Source: Pseudomonadota bacterium
GTDB lineage: Bacteria > Pseudomonadota > Gammaproteobacteria > Burkholderiales > Burkholderiaceae_C
Assembly (NCBI GenBank): GCA_020161145.1
Contig: JAIUPQ010000006.1
Span: 209,351-273,350 of the forward strand
Direction of reading: 5' to 3'
Length of the DNA stretch: 64,000 nt
Shown here: piece by piece, positions 8,710 to 17,347 of the stretch
Layout: every line of letters begins with the position of its first letter
Position numbering within the stretch: position 1 is the stretch's first letter
Notes under the pieces: model-generated
What the model saw: the letters and a program-made list of their open reading frames with translations, nothing else
What the model was told of the DNA's origin: nothing
The model's database searches: none
Made by a program: the position numbers and the translations under genes

Positions 8710-8813
8710 TACGGATTCGCAATCAAGGCGCTCACTTCGTTCCGTCGCCTTGCCGTGCTACAGCACTGTCTGCGGCTCCGCGCCTTGTGATCACCTTGAT
8801 TGCGAATCCGTAT
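8709..8813. repeat. 105-bp palindromic (MITE/REP-like) element
   Basis: The two ends are perfect 20-bp inverted repeats: atacggattcgcaatcaagg at 8709-8728 and its reverse complement at 8794-8813. Between them lie smaller internal palindromes, such as GTGCT-ac-AGCAC and GCGG-ct-CCGC, so the whole could fold as a cruciform or long RNA hairpin. There is no open reading frame and no T-tract. It sits between azlD and the DUF294 gene. A diverged copy of its right end appears at 38841-38857. Structure suggests a non-autonomous interspersed repeat, perhaps doubling as a bidirectional transcription barrier. Confidence 0.75.
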
Positions 8814-8896
8814 GAGGGCCGGCCCTGCAAGCTGGGCGCAAGGCCCGGCGCGAGAATCTGCCGTGGAGCGGGCACCGGCCGCTTTCAGGGTTCAAG

Positions 8897-10714
8897 ATGC
8901 CATCCGCCTTCAATTTCAACGCCTCTCCCTTCGACGCCCTGACGGCCGACGAGCAGCGCCAGGTGCGCGACCACGTGGACGTGGCCTATTTCCGCCAGGG
9001 CGCCACCATCCTCGACGTGGGCGCCGTGCCCACCCACCTGTTCGTCATCATCAAGGGCTATGTGACCCAGTTCGATGGCGACGAGGTCATTGCCACCTAC
9101 GGGCCCGACGACACCTTCGACGGCCGTGGCCTGGTGGCGGGCAAGGTCAGCAGCCGCTTCGTGGCCAATGAAGAGGTGGTGGCCTACGAGCTGGCCGAAC
9201 AGACGGTCAGCGACCTGATTGCCGCCAACGCCACCTTTGGCGCCCTGCTGTTTTCGGATCTGGGGCAAAAGCTCTCGGCGCTGGCCCAGCGCGGCGGCGA
9301 GAGCGAGTTCCAGTCGCTGAACTTCCAGCGCGTGGACTCGGCCTATGTGCGGCCGGCGGTGGTGGTGGACGCCAGCCTGGACATCGTCTCGGTGGTGCGC
9401 ATCTTTCAGCAAGAGCGCAGCACCAACGTGCTGGTGCGCGACACCCGCACCCAGCCGTCGCGCCTGGGCATGTTCACCACCACGGCCTTGCAGCGCGCCG
9501 TGCTCAGCGGCCGGCCGCTGGACCAGTTGCCGGTGGGCGAGCTGGCCAACTACACGCTGATCACGGTCAAGCCCAGCGACCAGGTGGGCGATGCGCTGGC
9601 GCTGATGCTGCACCACGCCATCCACCGCGTGGTGGTGATGGAGGGCACCGAGGTGCGCGGCGTGCTGGAGACGCTGGACGTGTTCAGCTTCCTGTCCAAC
9701 CACTCGATGCTGATCACCATCCGGCTCAACACCGCGCGCACGCTGGACGACCTGGCCACGGCGGCCGGTCAGATCACCGAGATGATCGGCCGCCAGCACC
9801 GCGTGGGCAACCGCGTGCACCTGATTGCGCGCATGGTGCAGGGGTTGAATGCACGGCTGTTTGCCCACGCCTGGCGGCTGATTGCGCCGCCCGACCTGGT
9901 GGCCAACTCCTGCCTCTTCGTCATGGGCAGCGAGGGGCGCGGCGAGCAGTTGCTCAAGACCGACCAGGACAACGGCCTGATCTGGCGCGACGGCTACACG
10001 CCGCCGGCTGACCTGGACGCCATCTGCCAGCGCTTTTCAGACGAGCTGGCCCGCTTCGGCTACCCCGAGTGCCCGGGCCGCATCATGGTCAACAACCCGG
10101 CCTGGCGCATGGCGGCCAGCACGTTTGCGCAAACGGCGCGGCGCTGGCTGGTCATGCCCGAGGGCGACGCGCTGATGAATCTGGCCATCTTCATGGACGC
10201 CCACGCCGTGGCCGGCGACGCCGCGCTGCTGGACGACGTGCAGGCCGGCATGTATGCGCTGGCCGCCGACAACGACGCCGTGCTGGCCCGCTTCGCCGCC
10301 GCCATCGACGCCTTTGGCAACACCAGCGGCTGGTGGAACCGCCTGCTGGGCGACAAAGGCCAGCACATGAACATCAAGAAGGAAGGCATCTTCCCGCTGG
10401 TGCACGGCATCCGCAGCCTGGCTTTTGCTCACCGCCTGCGTGAGACGGGCACCGCCGCCCGCATTGCGGCGCTGGCCGAGCGCGACGTGTTGCCCCAGAG
10501 CATGGCCGAAGAGCTGACCAACGCCCTGCACCTGTTCATGAACCTGCGGCTCAAGGCCGGCCTGGCCGAGCTGGCGGCGCACGAGCCCGTCTCGGGCGCG
10601 GTGGACGTGGCCGGCCTCTCGCCACTGGATCGCGACCTGCTCAAGGACGCGCTGGGCGTGGTCAAGCGCTTCAAGGTGCTGGTGCGCCAGCGCTTCCGGC
10701 TGGACGCGCTGTGA
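8897..10714 (+). CDS. cNMP-binding / CBS / DUF294 nucleotidyltransferase-like protein
   Basis: 605 residues, three regions in order: a cyclic-nucleotide-binding-like beta roll (about 10-130), a CBS domain pair (about 155-270), and a DUF294 putative nucleotidyltransferase domain with GSEGRGEQLLKTDQDNGL at 344-361, followed by DUF294_C to the end. The GSxGR...DxD pattern matches GlnD-like nucleotidyltransferases. It is a predicted cytoplasmic signal-transduction protein sensing adenosine nucleotides; substrate and target are unknown. It overlaps the next gene, a DnaQ-like exonuclease, by 4 bases (GTGA), so the two products are translationally coupled. In other proteobacteria this pair often lies beside actP; here actP is about 8 kb away. 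Confidence 0.85.
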   Translation: MPSAFNFNASPFDALTADEQRQVRDHVDVAYFRQGATILDVGAVPTHLFVIIKGYVTQFDGDEVIATYGPDDTFDGRGLVAGKVSSRFVANEEVVAYELAEQTVSDLIAANATFGALLFSDLGQKLSALAQRGGESEFQSLNFQRVDSAYVRPAVVVDASLDIVSVVRIFQQERSTNVLVRDTRTQPSRLGMFTTTALQRAVLSGRPLDQLPVGELANYTLITVKPSDQVGDALALMLHHAIHRVVVMEGTEVRGVLETLDVFSFLSNHSMLITIRLNTARTLDDLATAAGQITEMIGRQHRVGNRVHLIARMVQGLNARLFAHAWRLIAPPDLVANSCLFVMGSEGRGEQLLKTDQDNGLIWRDGYTPPADLDAICQRFSDELARFGYPECPGRIMVNNPAWRMAASTFAQTARRWLVMPEGDALMNLAIFMDAHAVAGDAALLDDVQAGMYALAADNDAVLARFAAAIDAFGNTSGWWNRLLGDKGQHMNIKKEGIFPLVHGIRSLAFAHRLRETGTAARIAALAERDVLPQSMAEELTNALHLFMNLRLKAGLAELAAHEPVSGAVDVAGLSPLDRDLLKDALGVVKRFKVLVRQRFRLDAL

Positions 10715-11373
10715 CCACCGCCCTGTTCACCCTGCCCGTCTTCAGCCGCATGCGGCGGGCCTGGAAGCTGCGCCGGCTCAAAGACCCCACGCTGGCCTTC
10801 GTGTTCGACGCGCCGCCTGCCGACGAATGGGTGTCGCTGGACTGCGAGACCACGGGCCTGAACACCCGCAGCGACCAGATCATCTCCATTGGCGCGGTGC
10901 GCATCGTGGGCCAGCGCGTGATGACCAGCCAGCGCTTCGACGTGCGCGTGCGCCCCGAGAACGGGCAGAGCTTCTCGGCCGACAGCGTGCGCATCCACCG
11001 CCTGCGCGAGCAGGACGTGGCGGATGGCCTGCCGCCCGCCGAGGCCGTGCGGCAGTTGCTGCTGTTCATCGGCAGCCGGCCGCTGGTGGGTTACTACCTG
11101 GAGTTCGACGTGGCCATGCTCAACCGCGTGGCGCGGCCGCTGCTGGGCTTTGGCCTGCCGCAGCCCCGCATCGAGGTCTCGGCGCTGTACTACGATTACC
11201 GCTTTCGCCAGCTGCCGCCCTACCAGCAGCACGACAACGCCGACATCGACCTGCGCTTCGACACGCTGATGGATGACCTGGCGCTGCCGCGCCGCGAGGC
11301 CCACGACGCACTCAACGACGCGGTGATGACGGCGCTGGCCTTCATCAAGCTGCGCCACCTGCGCGGCGATTGA
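10711..11373 (+). CDS. DnaQ-like 3'-5' exonuclease
   Basis: 220 residues starting at a GTG inside the previous gene's stop. The DEDDh exonuclease motifs are visible: Exo I SLDCETTGL with Asp44 and Glu46, a central VGYYLEFDVAMLNR (Exo II), and Exo III HDALNDAVMTALAF. It is related to the epsilon proofreading subunit but lacks the polymerase-binding tail, so it is probably a stand-alone nuclease. It is coupled to the DUF294/CBS protein; why the two travel together is not known. Fifteen bases separate it from the aldo/keto reductase gene. Confidence 0.85.
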   Translation: MTTALFTLPVFSRMRRAWKLRRLKDPTLAFVFDAPPADEWVSLDCETTGLNTRSDQIISIGAVRIVGQRVMTSQRFDVRVRPENGQSFSADSVRIHRLREQDVADGLPPAEAVRQLLLFIGSRPLVGYYLEFDVAMLNRVARPLLGFGLPQPRIEVSALYYDYRFRQLPPYQQHDNADIDLRFDTLMDDLALPRREAHDALNDAVMTALAFIKLRHLRGD

Positions 11374-11388
11374 ACCGGAGCCTCCACC

Positions 11389-12396
11389 ATGACCACCATC
11401 GTGACCGACACCGCCATGTCCTACCGCCGCCTGGGTGCCAGCGGCCTGCAGGTCTCGACGCTGTCGCTGGGCTCGTGGATCACCTACCACAACCAGGTGG
11501 ACAGCCGCGCCGCCGCCGAGATGCTGGCCGCCGCCCACGCCGCCGGCATCAACTTCTTCGACAACGCCGAGGTCTATGCCGACGGCAAGGGTGAAGAGGT
11601 GATGGGCGCGGCCTTCAAGCAACTGCGCTGGCCGCGGCTGTCGTACATCGTCTCGACCAAGTTCTACTGGGGCATCGAGCGCGAGGGCAACCCCGTCAAC
11701 CGGCGCAACACGCTGAACCGCAAATACCTGATGCAGGCCCTGGACGGCTCGCTCAAGCGGCTGCAACTGGACTTCGTGGATCTCATCTACGCCCACCGGC
11801 CCGACCCGCACACGCCGTTGGAGGAAGTGGTGCGCGCCATGCACGACCTCATCACCCAGGGCAAGGCGCTGTACTGGGGCACCAGCGAGTGGCCGGCCGA
11901 CGACATCCGCGCCGCCTGGGAGCTTGCCGAGCGCCACCACCTGCACAAGCCCGTCATGGAGCAGCCGCAGTACAACCTCTTCCACCGCCAGCGGGTGGAG
12001 CAGGAATATGCCCGCCTCTATGCCGACCTGGGCCTGGGCCTGACCACCTGGAGCCCGCTGGCCTCGGGTCTGCTGACCGGCAAATACCGCAGCGGCGTAC
12101 CCGCCGGCTCACGCGGCGCGCTCGAGCAGATGGCCTGGCTGCGCGAACGCCTGGAAGACGCACCCAAAAACGCGGCCGTGGCCCAGCTGGCGCCCATTGC
12201 CGAGGAACTGGGCGGCAGCCTGGCGCAACTGGCCATTGCCTGGGCCGCGCACAACCCGCGCGTCTCCTCGGTCATCCTGGGTGCCAGCCGGCAGGAGCAA
12301 CTGGCCCACAACCTGGGGGCGCTGGCGCTGCTGCCCAGGCTCACGCCCGAGGTGCTGGCGCGCATCGACGCCATCACGTTGCCGCTGGCGCAGTAG
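11389..12396 (+). CDS. Aldo/keto reductase, Kv-beta/YghZ-like
   Basis: 335-residue (beta/alpha)8 NADPH-dependent reductase. The catalytic tetrad is present: Asp58 (FFDNAE), Tyr63 (VYADG), Lys91 (STKFYWG) and His136 (YAHRPDP). Similarity is to the potassium-channel beta-subunit branch (YghZ/AKR14), which reduces small aldehydes such as methylglyoxal. A cofactor-binding segment near SSVILGASR is at the expected C-terminal place. The start at 11389 has gagcc-type weak ribosome binding, and a second ATG (residue 10) is an alternative. It converges on a minus-strand gene 17 bases on. Confidence 0.85.
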   Translation: MTTIVTDTAMSYRRLGASGLQVSTLSLGSWITYHNQVDSRAAAEMLAAAHAAGINFFDNAEVYADGKGEEVMGAAFKQLRWPRLSYIVSTKFYWGIEREGNPVNRRNTLNRKYLMQALDGSLKRLQLDFVDLIYAHRPDPHTPLEEVVRAMHDLITQGKALYWGTSEWPADDIRAAWELAERHHLHKPVMEQPQYNLFHRQRVEQEYARLYADLGLGLTTWSPLASGLLTGKYRSGVPAGSRGALEQMAWLRERLEDAPKNAAVAQLAPIAEELGGSLAQLAIAWAAHNPRVSSVILGASRQEQLAHNLGALALLPRLTPEVLARIDAITLPLAQ

Positions 12397-12413
12397 CTGC
12401 GACGACAGCGCGT

Positions 12414-12857
12414 TCAGAATATCGTTTCGCTGGGGTGATGATGGCCCGAGGGCGCCGGTGCCCGGGTGCGCGGCGGACGCTGCGCGCTGGTCTGGGCGGT
12501 GAAATGCCGGTTGACCTGCGCCAGCCGGCGCTCGGCCTCGGCCTGGTTGAGCTGGCGGGCAATCAGGTTGTACAGCTCGGCGCGCAGATGCCACAGCTCA
12601 CGCATGGATTGCGCATGCTCGCCGCGCAGCCGCAGGTCTTGCGCCCCTCGCCCGGCCAGACCATCCAGCGCGGCCAGAAAGTCCGTGCGCGTGGCGGGCA
12701 GCGGATCGGCGGGGGCGGTCTTGCCACTCAACCACATCCGCAGTGACGCCCACACCGGTGCCGCCTGCCCCCACGTCTCCGGCGGGCGAATCTGACTTCG
12801 CGTGGCCAGGGTGGAGGTAGCAGGTGGCGGGCGGCGCAGGCGGCCAAAGATGCTCAT
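12414..12857 (-). CDS. Hypothetical protein
   Basis: 147 residues when read from the ATG at 12857 (MSIFGRLRRPP); a further in-frame start 27 bases upstream is less likely. The N-terminal third is Pro/Thr-rich and probably disordered. The middle (about 60-115) is a predicted helix rich in Leu, Arg, Glu and Gln (LWHLRAELYNLIARQLNQ) that could form a coiled coil. The C-terminus is His/Pro-rich. No family is recognised and no signal peptide is seen. It faces the aldo/keto reductase tail to tail, downstream of nth on the same strand. Confidence 0.55.
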   Translation of the reverse strand: MSIFGRLRRPPPATSTLATRSQIRPPETWGQAAPVWASLRMWLSGKTAPADPLPATRTDFLAALDGLAGRGAQDLRLRGEHAQSMRELWHLRAELYNLIARQLNQAEAERRLAQVNRHFTAQTSAQRPPRTRAPAPSGHHHPSETIF

Positions 12858-12941
12858 GCCTTGGGTATCGGTGCAATAGGTCACGACCTAAAGGCATTGT
12901 GGGCAGCGCACCCCCCCTGCAAAGCGCGGAAAAAAGACCGG

Positions 12942-13565
12942 TCAGCGCACGAAATCGCAGCAGTCGGCCACCGGGCAGGCCGCGCAGTGCGGCGCGCGCG
13001 CCGTGCACACGTAGCGGCCATGCAGGATCAGCCAGTGGTGAGCGTCGGGCAGGTAACGCGGCGGCACCCGGCGCAGCAGGCCTTGCTCCACCGCCAGCGG
13101 CGTGCGCCCGGGTGCCAGCCCGGTGCGATTGGCCACACGAAATACGTGGGTATCCACCGCCAGCGTGGGCTCGCCAAACGCCACGTTGAGCACCACGTTG
13201 GCCGTTTTGCGGCCCACGCCGGGCAGCGCCTCCAGCGCCTCTCGGCTGGCCGGCACCTGGCCGCCGTGGCGCTCGATCAGCAGCCGGCAGGTGGCCACCA
13301 GGTTTTTGGCCTTGGTGCGAAAGAGGCCAATGGTGCGGATGTGGGCCGCCACGCCCGCCTCGCCCAGCGCCAGCATGCGTGCCGGTGTGGGCGCCACCGC
13401 AAACAGCGCGCGGGTGGCCTTGTTGACCGAGACGTCGGTGGCCTGGGCCGACAGCAGCACGGCGGCCAACAGCTCGAACACGCTGGTGTAGACCAGTTCG
13501 GAGGCCGGATGCGGGTTGGCCTGGGCCAGCGTGGCAAAAAAACGCTCGACCTGAGCGGGCGTCAT
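12942..13565 (-). CDS. nth: Endonuclease III (DNA glycosylase/AP lyase)
   Basis: 207 residues. The helix-hairpin-helix [12 protein letters not shown] carries the catalytic Lys120, followed by the essential Asp138 (AVDTHVFR). The C-terminal [4Fe-4S] cluster has Cys187, Cys194, Cys197 and Cys203, the C-x6-C-x2-C-x5-C spacing of the family. It removes oxidised pyrimidines in base-excision repair. The start overlaps the stop of the upstream rnfB-like gene by 4 bases (ATGA), so it is translationally coupled to it. The rnfB-nth pairing is common in proteobacteria. Confidence 0.95.
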   Translation of the reverse strand: MTPAQVERFFATLAQANPHPASELVYTSVFELLAAVLLSAQATDVSVNKATRALFAVAPTPARMLALGEAGVAAHIRTIGLFRTKAKNLVATCRLLIERHGGQVPASREALEALPGVGRKTANVVLNVAFGEPTLAVDTHVFRVANRTGLAPGRTPLAVEQGLLRRVPPRYLPDAHHWLILHGRYVCTARAPHCAACPVADCCDFVR

Positions 13566-14221
13566 GGCGCGTCGCCGCCCTCGGCCCTGGCCTTGGCACG
13601 GGCGATGGCGGCCTCGATGACGGCGCGCTTGCGGGCCAGGGCCTCGGGATCGGTCAGCTTGCTTTCGCTGGCCAGGTGTTCTAGCTTGTGCGCGGCCTTG
13701 GCCGCCAGGCGGGCCTCGTTGTCGCGCGCCGCCTGGGCCAGGCGCTGGGTATGGAAGGCGTAGCGCTCACGCGCCTCGCGCTGCTGGGTCTCGCTCCAGG
13801 CCGCCCAGCCGGTGGTGGTGGTCACGGGCACCATGGCGATGCAGTCCACCGGGCAGGCGAACACGCACAGCTCGCAGCCGGTGCATTCGGGCTCGACGAT
13901 GGTGTGCATGCGTTTGGATGCCCCCACGATGGCATCCACCGGGCAGGCCTTGATGCACAACGTGCAGCCTATGCACCAGTTCTCGTCGATGACGGCCACC
14001 CCGCGCGGGGTTTCCGCACCGTGCACGGGGTTGAGCGGGATGACCGGCCGGCTGGTCAGTGCCGCCAGCCGCTCAATGCCCTCGCGGCCACCCGGCGGGC
14101 ATTGGTTGATGGCCGCCTCGCCGCCGGCCATGGCCTCGGCGTAGCGGCGACAGTCGGGATAGCCGCAGCGCGTGCATTGCGTCTGCGGCAGGGCAGCATC
14201 CAGGCGGTCGGCGAGCGTCAC
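13562..14221 (-). CDS. rnfB: RnfB-type ferredoxin (electron transport complex subunit B, soluble form)
   Basis: 219 residues. An N-terminal four-cysteine module (Cys16, Cys19, Cys24, Cys41) matches the RnfB Fe-S domain. Two classical [4Fe-4S] ferredoxin motifs follow at 83-93 ([11 protein letters not shown]) and 113-123 ([11 protein letters not shown]). The tail is a charged helix rich in Ala, Arg and Glu (about 140-219). The N-terminal membrane anchor of genuine RnfB/RsxB is missing, and no other rnf genes are present, so it is probably a cytoplasmic electron carrier. The 4-base overlap with nth has been taken to suggest a link to the Fe-S repair enzyme, but this is unproven. Confidence 0.85.
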   Translation of the reverse strand: MTLADRLDAALPQTQCTRCGYPDCRRYAEAMAGGEAAINQCPPGGREGIERLAALTSRPVIPLNPVHGAETPRGVAVIDENWCIGCTLCIKACPVDAIVGASKRMHTIVEPECTGCELCVFACPVDCIAMVPVTTTTGWAAWSETQQREARERYAFHTQRLAQAARDNEARLAAKAAHKLEHLASESKLTDPEALARKRAVIEAAIARAKARAEGGDAP

Positions 14222-14235
14222 CCAGGCTCAGCCTC

Positions 14236-15546
14236 TCAGCGGTCCGAGCGGCGGCGGCGCGGCGTGGCCCGCTTGGTCACGTCGCTGGCCTGCTCCTGGT
14301 CCACACGCGGGTTGTGGCGGGCGATGAAGGCGCGGATGCGCGGATAAGCCACCTCACGCCAGCGCCGGCCCGAGAAGATGCCGTAGTGGCCTGCGCCTTC
14401 GACGACGAGTTGCTCGCGCTGGTCATCTGCCAGCGCCTGGCACAAGTCGTGCGCAGCGTGCGTCTGGCCCACGCCCGAGATGTCGTCCAGCTCGCCTTCC
14501 ACCGTCAGCAAGGCGGTGCGCTCAATGTCTTGCGGGCGCACCATCTGGCCGTCGATCTCCCAGGTGCCATGGACCAGCGAGAAGTCCTGGAACACCGTGC
14601 GGATGGTGTCCAGGTAGTACTCGGCCGGCAGGTCGAGCACGGCGTTGTACTCGTCGTAGAACTGGCGGTGTGAGTCGGCGCTCTCACCGTCACCCCGGAT
14701 CAGGTCGAGGAAGTAGTCGTAATGCGAGCGCAGGTGGCGGTCGGGGTTCATGGCCACGAAGCCGCTGTGCTGCAAAAAGCCGGGGTAGACCATGCGGCCC
14801 GAACCCGGGTAGTTGGAGGGCACTTTGTGGATGACGTTGCGCTCGAACCAGGCCAGGCTCTTGTCGGTGGCCAGGTTGTTGACCACGGTGGGCGACTGAC
14901 GGGCATCGATGGGCCCGCCCATCATGGTCATCGAGCGCGGCACGGTGTCGCCATTGCTCGACAGCACCGAGACGGCCGCCAGCACCGGCACCGTGGGCTG
15001 GCACACCGAGATCACGTGCACGTCGGGGCCGATGTGGCGGATGAATTCCTGCACGTAGTGGACGTAGTCGTTCAGGTGGAACGGCCCCACCGAGGCGGGC
15101 ACCATGCGCGCGTCGATCCAGTCGGTGATGTAGACCTTGTGGTCTTGCAGCAGGCTCTTGACCGTATCGCGCAGCAGCGTGGCGTGATGGCCCGACAGCG
15201 GCGCCACCACCAGCACCGTGGGGTGGTGCTTCATCTGCGCCAGCACCTCGGGCACGTCGGTGAAGCGCTTGAAGCGCACCAGGCGGCAGAAGGACTTCTC
15301 GATGGCCACCTGCTCCTGGATGGCCACCTCCACGCCATCGACCTGGACGCTGCGGATGTCAAACGGGGGTTTCTCGTATTCCTTGGCCAGCCGGTGCATC
15401 AGGTCGAGCCCGGCGGCAAAGCGCTGCGACAGCGGCGTGCGCGCCAGCGGCGACAGCGGGTGGCTGTAGAGCTTGGCCGAGGCGCTGGCAAATTCGGAGA
15501 ACGGCGCCAGCATGGCGCGCTGGGTTTCGTAAAGCTGGTAAAGCAT
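14236..15546 (-). CDS. phaZ: Intracellular poly(3-hydroxybutyrate) depolymerase
   Basis: 436 residues, close to PhaZ1 of Cupriavidus. This family uses a catalytic cysteine instead of serine; here Cys182 in the box SVCQPT. The region LSGHHATLLRDTV precedes it and GAGHYGIFSGRRWR near the C-terminus carries the candidate catalytic His. It attacks amorphous polymer in PHB granules to mobilise stored carbon. There is no signal peptide, as expected for the intracellular form. It lies apart from phaC/phaB, which are at 39.7-42.3 kb. The 139-base gap upstream separates it from zapA on the same strand. Confidence 0.93.
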   Translation of the reverse strand: MLYQLYETQRAMLAPFSEFASASAKLYSHPLSPLARTPLSQRFAAGLDLMHRLAKEYEKPPFDIRSVQVDGVEVAIQEQVAIEKSFCRLVRFKRFTDVPEVLAQMKHHPTVLVVAPLSGHHATLLRDTVKSLLQDHKVYITDWIDARMVPASVGPFHLNDYVHYVQEFIRHIGPDVHVISVCQPTVPVLAAVSVLSSNGDTVPRSMTMMGGPIDARQSPTVVNNLATDKSLAWFERNVIHKVPSNYPGSGRMVYPGFLQHSGFVAMNPDRHLRSHYDYFLDLIRGDGESADSHRQFYDEYNAVLDLPAEYYLDTIRTVFQDFSLVHGTWEIDGQMVRPQDIERTALLTVEGELDDISGVGQTHAAHDLCQALADDQREQLVVEGAGHYGIFSGRRWREVAYPRIRAFIARHNPRVDQEQASDVTKRATPRRRRSDR

Positions 15547-15685
15547 GGCAGGCTGGGCGCAAGAGACAAGGGGGAATTGTGCACGAGCGTGCGGTGAGTC
15601 ACCTGACAGCGGCCTGACGGCGGCTGGGTGCGCCGTGCATACGGCACGAGGGTCGGGGCTGGACAGGTACCGGCGTGGCGGCCGC

Positions 15686-16027
15686 CTACAGCAAATGGCC
15701 GTCTCGCCCCAGCGCCCCGTCGATGCGGGCGATCAGCCGCGCCACGGTGGCGTCTGCGTCCGGGTCGGCCGCTTCGGGTTCGGCCTGGGCATGTGGCGCG
15801 GCAGGTGCAGCGGACGCGGGAGCCTCGGCCGTTTCGGCCATCTGGTAGGCCAGATTCAGCGCGGCCAGCACGGCAATGCGCTCGCGGGCGCGGACCTTGC
15901 CGGCGTCGCGAATGGCGCTCATTTCCTGATCGACCCGGCCCACGGCGGCCAGCAGCAGGGTTTCTCCGCCTTCGGGGCAGGCCAGCAGATAGCTCTGGCC
16001 CAGGATGGTGACTTCGAGCTGCTTCAT
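15686..16027 (-). CDS. zapA: Cell division protein ZapA
   Basis: 113 residues. The N-terminal beta strand (KQLEVTILGQSYLLACP) and the following EGGETLLLAAVGRVDQEM helix match the ZapA fold that cross-links FtsZ protofilaments at the division ring. A long helix gives the tetramer coiled coil, and the C-terminus is an Ala/Glu/Asp-rich extension. The start overlaps the preceding small coiled-coil gene by 4 bases, so both are translated together. Compared with E. coli ZapA (109 residues) the length is normal. Confidence 0.9.
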   Translation of the reverse strand: MKQLEVTILGQSYLLACPEGGETLLLAAVGRVDQEMSAIRDAGKVRARERIAVLAALNLAYQMAETAEAPASAAPAAPHAQAEPEAADPDADATVARLIARIDGALGRDGHLL

Positions 16028-16239
16028 GCGTCAGGCTGGCCGGGAGCGGCGCCAGGCAGGCGCTCGATCAGCACGTCGATGCGGTGGCGTGCGGCGGCCA
16101 GGCGCGAGCGCAGGCTGTCGCGCTCGGTGGTGACCGCATCGAGCTGCTGCACCAGCAGGGCATTGGTGCGCTGCAACTCTTCGTGGCGCAACACGAGGCG
16201 CTCGGTGCGCGCGGCAAGATCCTGCAATCGGGACGACAT
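16024..16239 (-). CDS. Small coiled-coil protein upstream of zapA (ZapB-like)
   Basis: 71 residues from the ATG at 16239; a TTG 9 bases upstream is also possible. The protein is almost entirely one predicted helix with heptad-spaced Leu/Val (LVLRHEELQRTNALLVQQL), typical of the TIGR02449-type small proteins found before zapA in gamma- and betaproteobacteria. It may be a division-ring component like ZapB. The functional statement rests on position and coiled-coil character only. Confidence 0.75.
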   Translation of the reverse strand: MSSRLQDLAARTERLVLRHEELQRTNALLVQQLDAVTTERDSLRSRLAAARHRIDVLIERLPGAAPGQPDA

Positions 16240-16254
16240 AGGCGGCAATTGTAG

Positions 16255-17316
16255 TCAGCGGGAGACCTTGATCTGCTGCGCCAGCTCGATCACGGCCATG
16301 GCGTAGTAGGCCGACCAGTTGTAGCGCGTGACGACGTAGAAGTTGCGGCTGCCCGCCACGTAGGTGGGCGGCGCCTCGCCGCGTTGCAACTCCACCAGCG
16401 CGAGCGGGCCGGCAAAGCGCTGGCCCGCCGGCTCCAGCTCGGCGCCCAGCTCGGTCATCTGCGCGGCGCTGAAGGTGGGCACGATGTCGGGCGCCAGCAA
16501 GGTGGCCAGCGCGGCCTTGTCGGTGGGGGCGGTCACGCTGAAGTGGGTGGGCTCGCCCCGCGACCAGCCGTATTCGGCAAAGTAGTGGGCCACGCTACCC
16601 ACCACGTCGGCGCCGTGGTCGCCCAGGTCGATGCGGCCATCGGCGTCGTAGTCCACCGCAAAGCGCAGGATGCTGCTGGGCATGAACTGCGGCAGGCCGA
16701 CGGCGCCGGCATAGGAGCCGCGCACGCTGGTGGGGTCGCGCCCCTCGGCATGGCACCAGCGCAGAAACGCCCGCAGCTCATCCTGGTAAAAGCCGCTGCG
16801 GTCGCTGCGGCCGCTGGGAAAGTCAAAGGCCAGGGTGGCCAGCGCATCCAGCACGCGAAAGTTGCCGGTGATGCGCCCGTAATAGGTCTCGACGCCCACG
16901 ATGGCGGCCACGATCTCGGCCGGCACACCATAGTCTTTCTCGGCCCGGGCCAGATCGGTGGCATGGCGCTGCGACCAGCGCACGCCCTCACGCACCCGCT
17001 GCGCATCGACCATGCGGGCGCGGTAGGCATCCCAGTTCTTGGCCGTGCCGGCGGGTGGGGGCATCACCAGCCGTGCCACGCTGGCCTGGTAGCGGGCCTG
17101 GCCGAGCTGGCGCAGCACCCAGGCGGCGTTGAACGGCGCGTCCTCGGCCAGGGCCAGGGCAAAGGCCTGCACCGCCTCGCGCTGGGCGTAGGACGGGGCC
17201 TCGGCTGCGGCGGCCGCAGCACTGGGCTTGGGCCGGGCTGCGGCGAACGAAGGCAGGGGCAGCGCGCCGCCCACCAGGACGGCAAACAGGAGGCGGGCAG
17301 GCATGCAGATGGGCAT
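16255..17316 (-). CDS. mltB: Lytic murein transglycosylase B
   Basis: 353 residues from the ATG at 17316. An N-terminal signal sequence (LLFAVLVGGALPLPSFAAA) targets the envelope; no lipobox cysteine is seen, so it is probably a soluble or SltB-like form. The catalytic Glu lies in IVGVETYYGRITG, and the RGSYAGAVGLPQFMPSS motif is diagnostic for MltB. It cleaves the MurNAc-GlcNAc bond of peptidoglycan, forming 1,6-anhydroMurNAc. An upstream in-frame ATG at 17349 would overlap the divergent mscS start, so it is less likely. Confidence 0.92.
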   Translation of the reverse strand: MPICMPARLLFAVLVGGALPLPSFAAARPKPSAAAAAAEAPSYAQREAVQAFALALAEDAPFNAAWVLRQLGQARYQASVARLVMPPPAGTAKNWDAYRARMVDAQRVREGVRWSQRHATDLARAEKDYGVPAEIVAAIVGVETYYGRITGNFRVLDALATLAFDFPSGRSDRSGFYQDELRAFLRWCHAEGRDPTSVRGSYAGAVGLPQFMPSSILRFAVDYDADGRIDLGDHGADVVGSVAHYFAEYGWSRGEPTHFSVTAPTDKAALATLLAPDIVPTFSAAQMTELGAELEPAGQRFAGPLALVELQRGEAPPTYVAGSRNFYVVTRYNWSAYYAMAVIELAQQIKVSR

Positions 17317-17347
17317 GCGGACATTGTCACCGCGAGACAATGCCGCC

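Noticed and set aside
12598-13599. 333-codon minus-strand frame overlapping nth in another frame
   Set aside because: Arg/Ala/Gly-rich shadow; nth in the other frame has all catalytic and cluster residues.
15547-15685. Possible 6S RNA gene next to zapA, as found in many proteobacteria
   Set aside because: The gap is only 139 bases, shorter than a normal 6S RNA plus promoter, and I could not find the central bulge and closing stems.
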